From: Burkholderia ubonensis
GTDB taxonomy: Bacteria; Pseudomonadota; Gammaproteobacteria; Burkholderiales; Burkholderiaceae
NCBI RefSeq assembly: GCF_001718695.1
Contig: NZ_CP013421.1
Coordinates: 620,001-684,000, forward strand
DNA: 64,000 bases
Direction: 5' to 3'
Part shown: piece after piece, positions 63,766-64,000 of the stretch
How the letters are laid out: the number at the start of each line of letters is the position of its first letter
How positions within the stretch are numbered: the first letter of the stretch is position 1
Notes under the pieces: generated by a model
What the model was told of the DNA's origin: nothing
What the model saw: only the letters and a program-made list of their open reading frames with translations
The model's database searches: none
Program-made: the position numbers and the translations under genes

Positions 63766-63798
63766 GTTTTTTCGCATGCACCGATCGCAAGCCGCCCG

Positions 63799-64000
63799 CT
63801 AGACCGACCCGGCATCCGGATCGTCGGTATTGCCCGGTTCGCTCAGCCGCTCGGTGTGATCCGGTTCGATGTCCGCATCTTCGTCGAGCCCCGCGTCGCC
63901 GTCCGCGGACGCGCGCTCGCCGGTACCCGCACGGTCCGTGTCGCTGTCGAGCGCCGCGTCGCCGCGTTCGAGCGCGTGCTGGTCGAGCGGCGAATCGACG
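63799..64000 (-). CDS. Acidic hypothetical protein, 5' end outside the window
   Basis: 66 codons and a stop of a strongly acidic, Asp/Glu/Gly-rich C-terminus (ending NTDDPDAGSV). Its start lies beyond the window. Probably disordered; no family recognised. Confidence 0.5.
   Translation of the reverse strand, partial: VDSPLDQHALERGDAALDSDTDRAGTGERASADGDAGLDEDADIEPDHTERLSEPGNTDDPDAGSV

Larger units (their letters stand above)
63318..63798. other. Gene-free leader containing a 9-bp repeat array
   Basis: About 480 bases with a sigma-54-like site (63392-63405), a tandem array (63475-63573) and a TTGCA-type dyad (63750-63765); I see no gene. Confidence 0.5.

Overview
The window reads as a replicon of Burkholderia, most likely the B. 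cepacia complex. The reasons are the high GC with GCG/CGC-rich codon use, the short-gene families typical of that genus (DUF3022, DUF3008, DUF1328, DUF3175, DUF2795, DUF4142, BON) and the overall gene repertoire. This assignment comes from recognising families, not from any search.

Layout. Bases 1 to about 6,650 are visibly more AT-rich and look like a decayed genomic island: a pair of ketoacyl-synthase-III-like genes (one without, one with the catalytic Cys/His), a luxR/luxI quorum-sensing pair, a coiled-coil hypothetical gene, an H-NS-family gene and a frameshifted P4-type integrase. A wrecked MFS transporter gene (6878-7441) lies next to the island. From 7.4 kb on the sequence is GC-rich and dense: a PAS-GGDEF-EAL protein; a phosphatidylserine-decarboxylase-like enzyme; many small stress-type proteins; a minus-strand array rpoN - DUF3008 - DUF1328 - DUF3022 - katE - ku - ligD; a CBS/PRC-barrel pair; a citrate/dicarboxylate transport group with a LysR regulator; udgX with an Nramp-related transporter; a hipBA remnant; several SDR, BON and ferritin-like stress genes; and from 42 kb to the end a glycoconjugate section. 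That section holds a GT4, UDP-glucuronate decarboxylase, a PIG-L deacetylase, GT2 and GT9 enzymes, a carbamoyltransferase broken by one stop codon, a GmhB-type phosphatase and SDRs, with a hybrid histidine kinase and two sigma-54 activators among them.

How it may work together. The unifying signal is in the intergenic DNA. At least 19 sites matching the sigma-54 (-24/-12) promoter, GGCayG-N4-TTGC with exact GG-N10-GC spacing, sit 31 to 137 nt upstream of start codons and point at the gene. Five are divergent pairs. One precedes rpoN itself, and rpoN plus two sigma-54-dependent enhancer-binding proteins are encoded here. Several promoters have a related dyad (TTnCAAssG...TGTAA) 44 to 93 bp upstream that could be the activator site. 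I infer a self-contained sigma-54 stress and envelope regulon covering DNA end-joining and repair, peroxide defence, small stress proteins, a lipid decarboxylase, an unusual ABC exporter fused to a receiver domain, and an exported or surface glycan. This is an inference from sequence and needs a genome-wide motif scan and expression data.

Other points. The window has four 9-bp tandem-repeat arrays and one 7-bp array. Several genes are clearly broken: the integrase, the MFS transporter, hipB/hipA and the carbamoyltransferase.
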